From: Perkinsus olseni
Taxonomy: Eukaryota > Perkinsozoa > Perkinsida > Perkinsidae
Length of the DNA: 64,000 nt
NCBI GenBank assembly: GCA_013115135.1
Contig: JABANP010000110.1
Coordinates: 62,001 to 126,000, forward strand
Direction of reading: 5' to 3'
Shown here: positions 22,063 to 34,781 of the stretch, piece by piece
Position numbering within the stretch: the stretch's first letter is position 1
Layout of the letters: the number at the start of each line of letters is the position of its first letter
Notes under the pieces: generated by a model
Database searches by the model: none
What the model was told of the DNA's origin: nothing
What the model saw: only the letters and a program-made list of their open reading frames with translations
Made by a program: the position numbers and the translations under genes

Positions 22063-23479
22063 CTATTCCCGACTGCCCGTGAATTTTACCACGTAGGTCT
22101 GTAACAACCATCTATTAACAAGCCGGGTGTGTAGCGAGCACCTGTAACCCATGCGGGGGTAAGATCTGTGTGAATGGCGTGTCGTGCCGAGAGTCGGTCG
22201 GAGGTCAGCAGCCCATCCCAAGGGGCCACTAAGCTCGGGTGGGAAGGCGGAAGTCATCACATCCGAACATCCGAAGTCGCGGGCACTGGCTAAGGCTGGG
22301 AACAGAGCAGGCAATACCGCGCGGTGGAACCGGTGAGGGTGGATAACGGCTGAGAGACCGACAGTCTGGGCAATAACAACGAGATGCCAAACACAAAGAT
22401 CGTTTTGACCCCTGTTGTTCTGCAGAAAGTACTGGTAGAGCCTTCCGGGTTGTGGATAGAGAACGATGTTTCCATCAGACCAAGCTCCGCGTCAAGCACT
22501 GAAGGCGCTGCACCCCGTTGGTAAAACGTCCCTTAGTGAGGGAGCTTCACTTAATAATTCCTCACTATCGTATTGGTCGCTTTTAGAGCGTTGCCGGCAC
22601 TACCCCGCGGGTTGAGTGCCAGCGACTTCTTTGCCTGCTAAGCGGGCCCTGCCGCTTTGAGGAGGGTGATGGCAATCCAAGCTCCAAGGCTTCTATTTGA
22701 AAAACGTGCACTCTCGTTGTGGTGTGTGCAGTAGCGGCACTTCAGTTGCAGAGCACGACAGAAGTAGATTGGGATCATAGTAGACGAGGTAGAAGTTCTA
22801 CCGTTCTACCGTAGAACAGATAGTGAAGAGTAGTGGAGAGGATTGGGTTCAATGACCGGAGGCTTGCATGATGGAGCTGGTGTTCAATTGTGTCACGTAG
22901 GCGGTGCACATTTAGCGCGTCTCAAGCTCCGAGAGGCCGAGGACGTTGGCTACGTTGGCTGTCCGGGCGCACTCGACACAGCTACCACTTGATACTTGAC
23001 AACACGAAGCAGCTGTACGATGATACTGAAACATGCTAATGCTCGTCGTGCTGATGCACTCAAAATCGACAGTAGTTCTTGATTGGCTTGTAGTAAGAAT
23101 TATCCTTTCGGCTGCCAACGTACATCTTCTTATACGAATTGGCCCGCTTGCCGAACCCTACAGCGAGATGGAACTTGTGCGGCCTAACATCAAAACCGGG
23201 TTGTTGGCTGATCCTATCCAAGGTCGTTTGAATGAGATAGATTAATCATTATCTTCATCTCGCCGCTCACCCAAAATATGGGATCCATATTCCATGCGAT
23301 TAAGACTTGCCGTGATCGCGGGAAGAAGAAGGCATTTATTATTCGAACGCCCAGATCTGCTCACCTCTTTTTTGTAAAGTGGAGATTCTTCTTTCTCGTT
23401 GCCCAATAACCGTGACGATGATACCTAAAGACTCCCAATACAGGTCCTCACCACCACACAACTTGGCGGTGTTCAATAC
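22063..23479. repeat. Long direct duplicate, copy B
   Basis: Partner of 1159-2575 at a constant offset of 20,904 bp. The copies diverge sharply after about 23475 and resume recognisably at about 23545 (partner about 2640), so the 3' part of the module has accumulated an internal rearrangement. Confidence 0.8.
22122..22430. repeat. Core block M3, copy 7
   Basis: Same block, within the long direct duplicate copy B. Confidence 0.8.
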
Positions 23480-24100
23480 AACAATGGTTGAACGGGGGCA
23501 CAGTCGTAGCCCGACCACCACCGTCTGACAGGCGCTCTGCCCGAGGCCTTGCCACGGCCGCCGAGGTGCTACCATTTCCAAAGGGAGGGAACCAGTGTAG
23601 TGCCCATCCTAGAGAACCGCATACGCCTGGTGCCTCGCTGCCCAGGCTGCCATGTCGCAAATCCTTGCTGCTGTGATCTCACAATCTGACCATAGGAATG
23701 GCGTCTTCCTCAAACAGACTGTGAAGGACCTACTGGCGCCAGCGGGCCGCGACAGAGCGTCAACGGGCTGGCTCGAACCCCGCTGCAGCTGTTCGCTATG
23801 GAACCTAAGATACGGGACCCGGTGTGCGCTCAGCTCACTACCCGGGCACCTCGGAACAGACTGTTTGCCACAACTCAAATTGGAAGGGAAGATATCTCCG
23901 GAATAGCAGACCAGAATATCGAGAAATTTGGTATTTGTTCATCCCGTCCTCTCGAGGCGCTTCACAACCGGACGAGCTACGCCATAACGTGATAGTCCTC
24001 TCTCCTAGTCACTCTCACCACTCATAATTAACTTACCAGCTAGTCCACTCAAACCTCGCCCCAACGCAGCAAGCATGACGCAAACAACCCTACAGGCTCA

Positions 24101-25232
24101 GCGTCAACTAGAACCATCGTCACCAGCCGTAACACAACCCACACCGATCGAGGGAATGTCGCTCATACTGGAATAATCTCCGCCTGAGCTACGTTACTTT
24201 CATCATGATGCTGCACGGACATCTCAACTCGTGAGAATAAAGACGACGCTCACCACTATTTTCATTAGTCGCCAGGACTATCATACTTACGTATACATAA
24301 AACAGAGCTAAAACAAATTTCGCCATACGCCATTCGTGCGTTCACGAGCAACAAAAGGCCTCAATGCAGACTCTACATCGTAGGGCACTAACGAAGAACC
24401 CGACTTGACAAGTTCCTCCCTAGGCACCGACGCCACCAGTTCGAACCTCTGAGTGAACACAAATACGGAAGGGTTCGGTAGAAACAGAATAGATAACGTA
24501 CGTTGATGGTAGATTTACGTGGTAAAACTGACGGCTGCCAGGCCGCCAGCTGGCTGGAGAAGAGAGTAAATCAGTCTTCCTCTTCCCCAATATCATCGGC
24601 TCTTCGACTCTTCTCGAGGGCCATCACATACCTGTGGAAAAGACAACAACCATCCACCTCCCCGAGTTTGGTTGTGAAGGCACAAAATCGATATAACAGC
24701 GCTGGTAGCGTCTGTCCTACGGTATTCATAGAAATCGGGCTTCTATCACTTGCTTCGGGTTCGGGTGATAGCGCCAAAAACGGATCATTCTCTCAAGCGA
24801 AATCCATTTACCATCACTGAGTTATATTCAGTCGTAGCTATTCACAGCCATGCGTGGCAGTATACCATCTACAGCTCGTCGCGATGCGTGGTCAATCCCC
24901 TCTCCAACGTGCAACTTGCAACTGACTCCAAACCACTAGAACTACATCGAACAAACGGAGCCCATCGAAGATGGAAGCACCAACACTCCTGTAGACACAT
25001 TCAGACTTTTCCCATCTCGCCCCGATGGAAATCTAGGCTGGGCGAAGCTCAGTCGCCGACGACAAAAAGACAGCAGATCCAAGAATGCATTCCAGATTCT
25101 GGAGTACTATCTTCCGTCCATCTGTCCAGTCCGGAATCCTGTCTCGAAACCAGCCGGTGGAGTCCCGGTGCTGTGTTCTCAATCAGTCAGCTCTTCGCAT
25201 ACTCGAAACAGGGAAAGCCTTCTACACCCGAC
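24101..25232. other. Intergenic stretch downstream of RRP5
   Basis: No recognisable gene. On the minus strand there is one candidate terminal exon, 24571-24636, preceded by a TTTTCCACAG acceptor and reading YVMALEKSRRADDIGEEED then stop; its gene partner is not identified. A plus-strand open frame covers 24750-25637 but runs antisense to the RRP5 C-terminus and is treated as a shadow. Confidence 0.4.
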
Positions 25233-28200
25233 TCACTCTCGTGCCTTCTCCTTAACAAGATCAAGATGCTCCGCGTCACCATAGGATTGCTCAAAGTTCA
25301 CCCAACGCTTGAAGAAAAACTTCATCTTCGCAGGCTTCAACCTAAGATACGCTCCCACCGAAACCAATACCACACTTCTCCCTACTTTAACGTAACGGCT
25401 CTGTCGAAGACCGATCTCACAGCGTCAGAGTCCTCCTTGTTAGCGTTGATGTGTTCGTCCAAGTACACCGACCAGATGTCCAGTCGCTTCGGTTGCGACT
25501 ATAACAACAGGAAAATGCAAACACGTAATTCGATCACCAGTATTACAGCAAGCAAAGATTCGAAGATCGTCTTCCCTCTCTCTACTGTACCATACTTATA
25601 CTCCAACTTGGCCGCTCGCGTGGCGATAAGAGACTGAAAAAAACTTCGCTCCGCTCACCAGTACCCGACCGAAACGAGAAGTGACCAGAAGATCAACAAC
25701 AGGACAGAGTATCTCAGACGAAGATGCTTTCTTTCTCGATAATCCGAAAATCGACGATTTCAGACCGCCAAAAAACGCACTTGCAAGGACAACCGCGAGA
25801 TACGCCAGGGCGAGCACCCTCCTGCGAAAGTTCCAAGGGAACTTGTACGCTGTGTTATACTGGAATGTGACAGGCTCCGTCGCTTAGCCTAGTCGATCTA
25901 CTATTGTTATGGTACCGCCATCCACCCGTGTTGAGCCGTTAAATCCAACACAGGCCACCCAAAGGCATTCCGAGTGAGATCTTGTCCGACCCGACGAAAA
26001 CTTGAATAAAAGCAACAATCATGTTTTTCACATTGCTTCTTCCACATTAGTTTTTTCCAGAACAAGCAATGTCTCCCTTCCCCCAGCCCCCCCCCACTAC
26101 ATGCTTCCTTCTATCAGTCAACCTCAGGGCTCGCGGTAGGCAGTTCTGACGCGCCTCAGACAACTTGCCGGTAGAATACAGGAACCTGACGAGTCGTCAG
26201 TGACGACACCACCAATTCTCGAAGGAGCTGATCTCGGCCGTTTCCTAGCCTTACTCGAGGTACTTCATCCACACCTTCTTCGAATGACCAAACTTCTCAG
26301 CGGTCCTCTTGTACGCCTCCAAGGCCAGATCATCCGCGCCCGCCCGCGACCATACATCACACATCGCCATATGCCTAAAACAGGACAAAGATACGAAAAG
26401 GATGGTACGGGCTTCCGACCAGTTTCTGAAACACGTCGCGATGCCCCTGCGTTTAATACACCTCCACAAAACGACCATACGGGCGGGAAAAAGACCCGCT
26501 TCTTGCGAACTAGCGATACTAGCTTATCCGAAATCATGATCACCACTGTGGTTGACGAGTTCCGATCGGTCTGCATCAGTCAAACTATCATTTCAAAACC
26601 CAAGAACTTCGAAACATTTGGCTTCGCTGTTATCAGTGATAACTTGCAAAATGTCTCGAGATTTTTGGTGATAGCTTTTCGCTGTGAAATAATACCACTT
26701 CGCATCATTCTCCGCTACAGACTACCGAATGCCACAAAATGTTGTTCTTTCCAAAGCAAGAATACCACCCTCCGCCGTTATTACACTTTCTTGGCATCGT
26801 TATAGCTCGCGGCCCTCTTGAAAAGATCCTCAACCCTCTTCAAGGCCTCCTTTTTCCGTCCACCCTCAACACAAATCTACAACAGAGGAAATCCCCCGTG
26901 ACTTCCTCCCTTGGCCGCCGCTCTACATGCGCCTCCAAGTTAAGGTACGCAATCCACAAGTTCAACCTGTCCTGCTCATCACGGAACCCTAGTCGCTGCT
27001 TGATACCTGAGAAGTCAGAAACGCAAACACAGATTGATACAATTTTTGAAGTGCCATCGAGAAAAATAAAATTGTTTCATCTACAAGGAATGACCGATCA
27101 TTGTTATCGAGGAACGAAGTAGCCCTTTCATCATTGGCCCCCAATCAAGCAGGGCGAGACAGCGCGCCCAAAGGGCACCAATTCATGATAACGCCCTCGT
27201 CTCTCATTAATACTAAATAGGTTTACTGTACACTAAAGACTAATGCAGGCATCGGTTTCCCTCAAGACTAATAATCTAGTGGGTTCATCTGACGCTACAG
27301 CAATAAAGCAACGCCACCACTCGAGTCTGCAATTTCTATGAACCTTCCGGTCACACCAACGACCATACTACCTCTCTCTGCGCACTCCCTAGCCCGCTGA
27401 ACCTCGGCCATCTGCATCCAGTACCCCATATACTGTATCCAAACCTCAGAGGCACTCGGCATATCCGAGGTCGAAGAGGAGGCGCTACAGGACATCAGCA
27501 CCTACGGGAAAACACCGTGCAATCGATCAACGGCTGGCATGAAGTACCAGTCGCTCGAAGTCATCCGGGCCGCGAGGGTTCCTCTTCCAATCACCGCTGG
27601 CGTTCGCCAACTCGACCTCTCTCGTCTCCTTTTCTTGCTCTCTTCGCTCCCGAGCTTTCTGACGAGCGGACTTCTTCCCAGAACCTGAGGGAAACGACTT
27701 CATTCTTAGCCAGAAGCAACGAAGGGACAAAGCAGGAACCTGGAGAACCAGCAACGAGCAAGCGTGCAGCGCAGCTATGCAGAGAAGACCTCTACTCGAA
27801 AAGGGATACTCCTTATACCAATCTTTGTACAATGACGGTGTATTCAACAACCAAAAAACGCAATCGTCGTCGTCAGTACTACTACCAGTTTTCTGCTCTT
27901 CCTCATCCTCACTAACATCACTGTCCTCCATAGCATCATGCGCCGGCATTGCGGAAGGACTGCCGCTCTCTGCCTCCTCCTCTTTCTGAAATACAATCGA
28001 CTGAACCGACCAGGCCAAGGCTCGCGAGTACCACCAAAACCAGACAGACTTTGTGACGAAATCCCAAAGTCTAGGTTCGATCTCCGGAACATGCTGGGGA
28101 TCGAACCTTGTCTTCTTGAGGGGAAGAACATCGTTATTCCCCTCCACCCGGAGTGCTATCTCCGAAAACAGTGATCTTCTATTTACCGCAAATTCTATCA

Positions 28201-31200
28201 GTTATGACCACCCGCCACGGCAGCCCTGCCCAGAACACCCCAAGCGTTACCTCCTCCGCCGCATCATCATCCTCATCATCTTCCTCTTCCTCGGCGAACT
28301 TTTCGGCCTCCGCAAACCCGAATTGGCCGACTTCCCCTTCATCCTCGCCTTCTGAGTAAGAGCAGCATTACCGCGCGCCACGAAATACCCAAAGGGAATG
28401 ACAACGCAATGCGACTCCTGGCGGTACTGGTATTAATAATTTACGTTGAGTCCATCAGCTCACTGGCCATTAGTACCCTCGGAAACATCCTCAACAGCGT
28501 CATCCTCCTCCTCATCCTCTTCGCTCTCCTCAACAGAAGGAGAGGGCGCATCGCTAGTCTGAAAAACAAAAAAATACAGCCGGCAGGTTCGAACCCGGGA
28601 CCATCCGGTAAACAACCAGCAATCCTAACCACCTCAGGGATTTCCTCTTCCATCTCCACGTCCTCATCATCACTATCCTCCTCCTCTTCCTCAACCTCCT
28701 CCGCCACAGCATCATCCTCAGGGAAGTACTTCTTTGCCAATCCGATATCAATCTTCCCATCATCCTTCACCGAGAGAATGCGGCAACGGACCTTCGTGCC
28801 AACCTACCACAAATCGCGATACTCTCCCGGGCCCATTCTACATCTCCTGTCGTGAAGACCTTCATGCGATCCATTCATCATCTTCTTTTTAAGCACACAA
28901 TCTCACATAACCAGTACTACCATTACGACCCTCCAGAGAAACCAGACGAAGCACAGCGCACTCAAGGCACAGTACGTAACGAGTTTACCACCTTGTAGCT
29001 CCCAACAGCCGCCTTGAGTGCCTTAGCATCTCCCTTGCCGTCGAACAAATCCTTGGCAGAACAGTAGCCATGGCGACCTCCCGTGCCCGAGATTCGAACC
29101 TGTGCCTCCGATAATCGCCAGAAAACTCGAAGTCCCACGCTTACGAAGAGGCCCTTGCCTTCCTTGTCCTTTCGAGACACTTGGCCGTACATAATAGCGC
29201 CTTCCTCAACCTCGGAGATCTGACTCTTGTCCTTGTTAACGATAGCCAAGCCGACCTGGTCCGAAAAAATGAAAAAACGCAGACCAAAGCTTCGCTCCGC
29301 CTCACCTGGTTCTTTGGTCACGTCCACAGAAGTGATCGATATGTCCCTCACAGCAGTGCCAACGGGGTACCTGAACGAGGCAAAGATTTGAGAAAAAGTT
29401 GGTATGAGTTGGTAGTACAATTTTCCGGCCTCCTCGGGCGTCACGGGATGCTCCGCTACGTTGCCGAGCAAGACCCTTCCAGTCAGCCACGGCGACAGCG
29501 CGACGAATAATCCCGAGGAGCTCACGCTGGCTACATAACCAGACACCTGATCAATTATTGTACAAAGAAATGTCGCTGCCGGGATTTGAACCAGGCTCAC
29601 CTTTCCTCCTTCCTTGAGGTCCTTAGCTCCCTTGGGGAGAGCCTTCACGTGTGCTCGACTGATCGACTTGAGGCAGAGCTCAGTGGGAGTGCGGCCGCTG
29701 CCGAGGCTGATTACTCGAACCGCCGGTGCTAGCATACCCGGCGTTAGGGGCGCTAGAGGACTGAATAAAATAACACTGTCATTTTGCTCCGGCAGTAGAG
29801 CATCACGCCATCAACCCGAGGATCCCTGGTTCAATTCCCCCACGCCTACTTCGCCCTCCAATCATCGCATGCCATGGTCGCATGGATTCTTCCCTTATGG
29901 CCTCCAGGGAGCTCCAAGATGCGTTGAATGGCGGCCGACTTGTTACTGGAGACTCGCGCAGTGGTGACGATAGAACCCTCCTTCACCTGCGCAACGGGCT
30001 TGCTTGTATACCAAATTTCCCCCAAATCCTGTCAGCATTACCTCCTCAACAGCAGTTAACTCTATCTTCTTCTTGGTCACCACCTCAAAGGCCTTCACCT
30101 CCTCTTCGCTCAGCACGTGTCCCAACTTGTACTCCTCAACGGGCTTGGGCAGGTCCACAGCTCTCAGCTTGCCGACCATCACCTGGAAAGAACGCGCTTC
30201 AACCTCGGATACGCCGTGTAGTCCTCACCTTGCAGTAGCTGTTGGCAGTATCGTGGTCACCCAAGTGCTGACGGAAGAACCTACGCGCAAAAGGTCGCTT
30301 GCATGTCCCAGGAATCGAACCCACGCCCTTTCGCTTTATCATCATGCACCCTAACGTACTTAGCCTTTTGTGACTTGGTCATGTTGCCTAGCTTGCCAGC
30401 CTCCAGCTGCGTATGTGAGCTCATCTCCACGCCGGGGATATCAACCGTTATAAACATCTCATCATCGTTCACCGCGGAGACAGCGCAACCAACCAAAGGT
30501 GCAGCGCAGAGGGAGGAGGCGTTCCACTTGTACAGCTGAGGAACGGTGGAGTCAAAGGCCAGCCTCGAGCCTCCCTCGCCCACCTTGCAAGCCTCCTTAT
30601 CACTCTTAGGGTCCCTCACGCTGATGTTCCACTGACTGGCACCGGTAGCCGAGAACGCCGCAACGCGGGACGACCCCCGCTACTCGAACAGGAACAACCG
30701 AGCCGACGGGATATCTACAGGTCAACAGGATAGAGGTCAAGCTTAACGTTCTAAAGAACCCCCGGTTCAATTCCCACACAAGGCACTTCTTACTCTTTAA
30801 CGAGCTTTCCTTCCACCCCAGGACGGCAGTGTGCAACATGCATGGTTGCCCGAATATTAGGGGCCGCTACGACAATCACTCGAGTCGGGGTGTGCCCAAC
30901 AACCTAATATCAAAAAAAATACAACATGCCGGGATCGAACCTGCGCCAATCTACCTCCATCGAGAGCTCCTTGCCCTCCACCAACTCCTCAACATCCTCA
31001 ACAACAGACACATCCGCAGCAAAACTACCACCCTCGCCCGCCGACCGACGAGCCTTCTTCGCCTTGGGACTCTCATGGACAAGCACGCCCACGCCTGCCT
31101 CCGAGCTCGGCCGAACCTTCACCGTATCTTCTACGCCAAGGCTCTTAGTACCACTAGCAACCAGCAGGACCTCTCCCGAGCCCGTCAGTACTGTACTATA

Positions 31201-34200
31201 GCCAGCCCTAGTCGACATAACTTTCGCTTCAACCTCGGATCCTCCTTCGCTGCGATTTCGCTTGCGTGTGGTATGAGCATCCTCGTCGAACTTGCACGCG
31301 TAAACAACCGATCTCACAACATCCACGTCCACAACCTTCACCTTCAGGCTGCTGCCAGTCTCCACGTCATCAGCGCCCATCTTCAACAACAGCCCTGCGG
31401 CGTCTCCAAATTTCGCCAACTCGAGCATCCACCCATACGGCTTCTTCTTGCCCAACCTTCGCTTCTATCACCTCGCCCCTCTTCGGAAGCTTCTCTCCCC
31501 CGAGCCACGCTTCCAACAGCAACTTCGATTTCGCCCGGAGCTCCTCGCGAGCACCCAGTTCGGCAACACCAGCAACCGCTCTAGGCTGCATGTCCATCTT
31601 GAACATATTCCTCTCAGCATCCACAGACGCCACAACAGCAGTGGTGACGGTCTGGCCAACCTCCACTGCTTCCGATACTTCCTCGACGAACCCCTCAGCC
31701 AGCTTGGGCTTGGGAACCAGACCAGACACACCGCCCACTCGGACGAAGGCCCCGAAGGTCGTCACGTTAGACACGAAACCGACCAGACCTTCACCGACCT
31801 TGATTTTGGCGGGAATCTCCTCTTTGCTGATCCCGAGCAACTCCCTTGTACTTCTCATCTTCGACCAAAACGGGCTTGCACGTTCCCTCTGTCGTTCCAT
31901 CGTTCAATACAGCTGTGACCAACACCCTAGGCAAGGGGAAATCTTGCAAATCTTGCTTTTTCTCAACGCGCTCCATCACAGCCACCGCCATATCCGGATC
32001 GTCCGCCAGCTGCATCACTGGTACCATAACATCCACACCTCCTACGCAGCGTATCTTAATACCCTGTCGACCTCCGCTGCACTTGGCCGGCCCCTCAACA
32101 GCCTCAACATCAAGGACATCGCCAACCTTCGTAATCTCCCCCATGACCGCGTCTTCCATCCCACTAACTTGCTGCAGCCTCAGCCTGGTTCCCTTGGGCG
32201 AGTCATTCTTGCTGACTACCCTCACCCTCACCAACGCCCCTTCATGGGCGCAGCCCTCGCTGACGATCGGGAGCAAGCCGAAAGCCTCGCCGAAGAACTT
32301 CGACGATGCAACCACCATGGTCGAGGATCTTGCTGACGTAACCGACAAGAATGTCGCCAACAGCGGCATCAGCGTTCCTGGTCAAAGCGCGGGGCGGTTC
32401 CTCATCAGAGTCAGGCCGTCCAACAAGGGACTTCTTGGCAGTCAGAGTAACCTGCGATACGAGTTACGAAAGGAGTGGTATGCTCAATAATACTACCTGT
32501 CGCCTCACAGGGTCAACGTTGAGCACCCTAACTCGGACCTCCGCCTTCTCCTCGGCGTATCTCTTCGGAAGCTTCCGTTGATTGCCCTGGTCAGTGCATT
32601 GCTCCTTCGGTACCCTTCCAGTGACGAAATCACTGAGGCTGACGATAAGGCCCTTCTCGTTATCGAAGTGCTCAATAACGGCTTTGTCGAATACCATACC
32701 AACCGCAACTTGTTGGAGATTCACCACAGAGGCCGCCAGGACCTTCTCCTCGGCGCTGACCTGGCGAGGGGTATCCAAGGTTGACCCGAGGAAGATACGG
32801 AACAGCTCACTTGGATGGACATCTCGAGTAGATTAGAGCCCAAAGCTCTGACGTCTGTCTTCTTCCCAACAGCGCCCGGCTGTCTATATGGCAAGCTGCA
32901 ACGTGTCGCGTGGGCCACCATAAGATTCCCACCCCCGACGAAACGCGTGCAGTCCTTCGGTATAACATCAATAACGCGGGCAGCCTGAAGGGCAACAAAA
33001 TACCAATACCACTCCATCCCCAACTCTACCTCAATCGTCGAGCCCCGGCTCCACTTGACTCTGCACGCTCTTCCATCCGATGAGATTCGGCAGCAGCGTC
33101 AAGTACACAGCGCTGGCATGAGACGACGGGTCCGCCAAAACCGCCAGGACCCTCGCCGACAGGGACTGGCCGACCTACCAAGGAAGAGGACCATCCACGA
33201 CGAGACGCCACCGAGGCTAATACCTTCAGATTGGTAGACATGGTCGTCTCAGTTTTGTTGAGGATCGGGTGGAGAAGGTGGTACTGATGGATCACGCCTG
33301 AAGATGATGGTACTTGCGGGAGGTCGATTTTGAGAGGGCCAAAGTTACCCTTGAGAGGTCCCATGAACTCAACTTGTATGCCAGCGCTCTTCTTGCTGGC
33401 CTTCTTCTTGGGAGCTCCTGGCTGGGTCGGAATGCATATATGAGAGACCTTAGCCTCTACAGGAGTGCCAACCTTCAACAGGTTCATCTTCACAGCTGAA
33501 CTGGTGCTGTTCCCTGCATGACACACGTTAGGTCCCCGGTTCTATCCCACCACCTACCAATTCTATCCTCTTCCTCCACATTACCCGCCTTAGCACTACA
33601 CTGAAGGCTCGTCTTTTTCGAAGGATCCTTATCAAGTACGCGTACGTAAACCAACGTCCCCAGCTTCATCTGAGGCAACGACCGGGTGAGGGGCAAAATC
33701 CAAGGAAGCGCGCGCAACAAGCAGGCAAGCGTAACCGGAAAACTCTGAGTTGTGGGTGAAGCCGGAAACCCCTCCCACAACCCAACAGGGCGACCAGTTC
33801 CCGGAACTGCTACCCAGGGCCACCAGAAACCCGAAGATGCTTCCGTACAGATTGTACTTTCCCATCGGATTTTGGGAATTACCCGTCACCAACCCAAGCC
33901 GCTATCAATTCTCCCCACCTGCTCCGGCGCCCCGGCGCGTCGTTGTCCTTTACTGACACCTCTAGCTGAGGATTGTCACCCTTGATCGCCTCCACCCCAT
34001 CCTTCTGAGCTGGCAGTTCGCTCTTCTTCAGGAAGCCCGTAACCCCCTCGATGCCGAAACTCAAAACGTATCTGTCCAGCGGCGATACCACAACAGATAC
34101 CACATTTCGCCGCCATCCTACCCGTGGGCCTCCTCCGTGAGCACAGAGGCCGGCAACCACATGTGAGGTCGGAGGTTCTTCGGGTTAAGGCCAGCGTTGA

Positions 34201-34781
34201 GAACGGACGGCAACAGTGATAGCTGCACTGACCCCTGGCAAGCACGCCCTTCTAGGTTATCCAACTCCTGCAATTATTGGTACCTCTCTACCACTGCCGT
34301 CGTTCGCGACAACAGCGGCGGTGACGAGCTGACCCCTGCGGAATCTATGCTGGGGTTTGTAGCTCTTCAACGTCACACCAGCCTGCTTGATGTGCTTGCT
34401 AATATCGCCCTCATCCACCATATTCGACACTCCTGAGAGCGCCAGCACTATTCGATACCAAATTTTCCCCAACTCTTCCAAAATTCTCACGTTCCCCGGC
34501 CGCCCCGCAGTACCTTTGACAATGCCCATTTTATTGAAGGGCAGGTCCAACGTGAGAGCCTCGGCCGAGATATCTTGCACAGCCGCCATGACTTGAGTGC
34601 CGACCTTAAGATCTTTATACGTGATACTGGATACGTGAGTGAGTCCTGTCGAGGCAACAGCAGCAGCAGCAGGCTTGGTGGTGGTCTTCTTTTTCGAGAT
34701 TGCCGCTGGCTTCACTGCTGCTGTTTTCTTAGAGCCTTTGGGCGGCGCCCGTTTACCAGCCGAAGGAGTGGACTTGGCCAT
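25233..34781 (-). CDS. RRP5 / PDCD11 homologue, ribosome biogenesis (multi-exon)
   Basis: Large nucleolar RNA-binding protein needed for both 18S and ITS1/5.8S pre-rRNA processing. It starts at ATG 34781 (Lys/Ala-rich N-terminus) and ends with TGA 25233-25235. Many S1 domains are visible across 34.7-29 kb, for example LTLDLPFNKMGIVK, HGYVLSFGIEGVTGFLKK (RRP5 first-domain style), GLVGFVSNVTTFGAFVRVGG and GYVASVSSSGLFVALS. An acidic linker follows (about 28.45-28.77 kb). The C-terminal HAT repeats are clear: ADDFERLVL-like PDDFERLVL (27.55), EVWIQYMGYWMQMAEVQRA (27.43), DRLNLWIAYLNLEAHV (26.96), YKRTAEKFGHSKKVWMKYLE (26.27) and KMKFFFKRWVNFEQSYGD (25.3). Exons are joined by short introns; checked ones include 34433-34513, 34072-34121, 32452-32496, 30281-30359 and 25342-25391. 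Three sites need a +1 shift (30674-30678, 31451-31453, 31843-31845). Not every exon border was resolved. Confidence 0.9.
25342..25391 (-). other. RRP5 intron, 50 nt, TGGTAT-bearing
   Basis: GTTAAAG...GTATCTTAG. Its removal joins the HAT segment RAVT to LKPAKMKFFF in phase, the canonical RRP5 reading. It contains TGGTAT in the sense direction (ATACCA on plus). Confidence 0.8.
28559..28632 (-). other. RRP5 intron made of a 5'-truncated tRNA
   Basis: The 74-nt intron joins the acidic segment EEEIPE to TSDAPSPS in phase. From its first base it reads as a tRNA lacking its 5' end: a D-loop-like GTGGTTAG (which supplies the GT donor), an anticodon arm CTGG-TTGTTTA-CCGG (anticodon GTT, Asn-like), a T-arm GGGTTCGAACC and a 3' acceptor-like CGGC. 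A T7 and T5 tract follows, then CAG. Confidence 0.75.
29547..29600 (-). other. RRP5 intron made of a tRNA 3' half
   Basis: The 54-nt intron (GTGAGC...GATCAG) joins LKEGGK to VSGYVASV in phase. Its 5' half is a tRNA 3' half: CCTGGTTCAAATCCCGG plus an acceptor-like CAGCGACA. Confidence 0.7.
29761..29849 (-). other. RRP5 intron containing an antisense tRNA-like element
   Basis: The predicted 89-nt intron (GTAGGC...ATTCAG) contains, on the opposite (plus) strand at about 29783-29847, a tRNA-like sequence with D-arm GCTC-CGGCAGTA-GAGC and T-arm CTGGTTCAATTCC. The anticodon arm is imperfect. Confidence 0.55.
30281..30359 (-). other. RRP5 intron containing a truncated tRNA
   Basis: The 79-nt intron (GTACGTTAG...GCGTAG) joins KSQKAK to FFRQHLG in phase. 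It carries a D-loop-like CGTTAGG at its 5' end and T-arm GGGTTCGATTCC, then a TTTT stretch before the acceptor. Confidence 0.65.
30715..30793 (-). other. RRP5 intron containing antisense tRNA T-arm
   Basis: The 79-nt intron (GTAAGAAG...CTGTAG) joins GKLVKE to YPVGSVVPV in phase. The plus strand within it reads CCCGGTTCAATTCCC, a T-arm-like segment. Confidence 0.55.
30904..30954 (-). other. RRP5 intron made of a tRNA 3' half plus T8 tract
   Basis: The 51-nt intron (GTAGATTGG...ATATTAG) joins GKELSME to VVGHTPT in phase. It consists of a T-arm (CAGGTTCGATCCCGGC), an acceptor-like tail and an eight-T run like a Pol III terminator, directly followed by the splice acceptor. Confidence 0.7.
32452..32496 (-). 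other. RRP5 intron with ATACCACTCC motif (sense)
   Basis: The 45-nt intron (GTAGTATT...CGCAG) joins DPVRRQ to VTLTAKKS in phase. Positions 32461-32481 carry ATACCACTCC...AACTC in the sense direction, closely matching an intron of the plus-strand gene at 54585-54633. Confidence 0.8.
34072..34121 (-). other. RRP5 intron with TGGTAT motif
   Basis: The 50-nt intron (GTAGGATGG...GGACAG) joins EEAHG to YVLSFG in phase. It contains TGGTAT twice in the sense direction. Confidence 0.8.
34433..34513 (-). other. RRP5 first intron with motif in reverse orientation
   Basis: The 81-nt intron (GTACTG...CTCTCAG) joins KMGIVK to GVSNMVDEG in phase. The motif ATACCA...CAACTC lies on the plus strand at 34455-34475, i.e. 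antisense to the gene. Confidence 0.8.

Larger units (their letters stand above)
21790..24100. repeat. Right part of the array (unit 5)
   Basis: M2 (21793-22055), core M3 (22122), M4 (22555-22870) and M6 (22900-24100). M6 is the partner of 2000-3300. The array ends at about 24100, where similarity to 3280-3310 (CCAACGCAGCAAGCATG) stops. Confidence 0.7.

Noticed and set aside
24750..25637. 295-codon plus-strand frame
   Set aside because: Its 3' 400 bases run antisense to the well-supported C-terminal exons of RRP5, and its composition looks non-coding.
31846..32490. Plus-strand frames over 200 codons across RRP5
   Set aside because: They lie opposite S1-domain exons that match RRP5 in order and splice phase.
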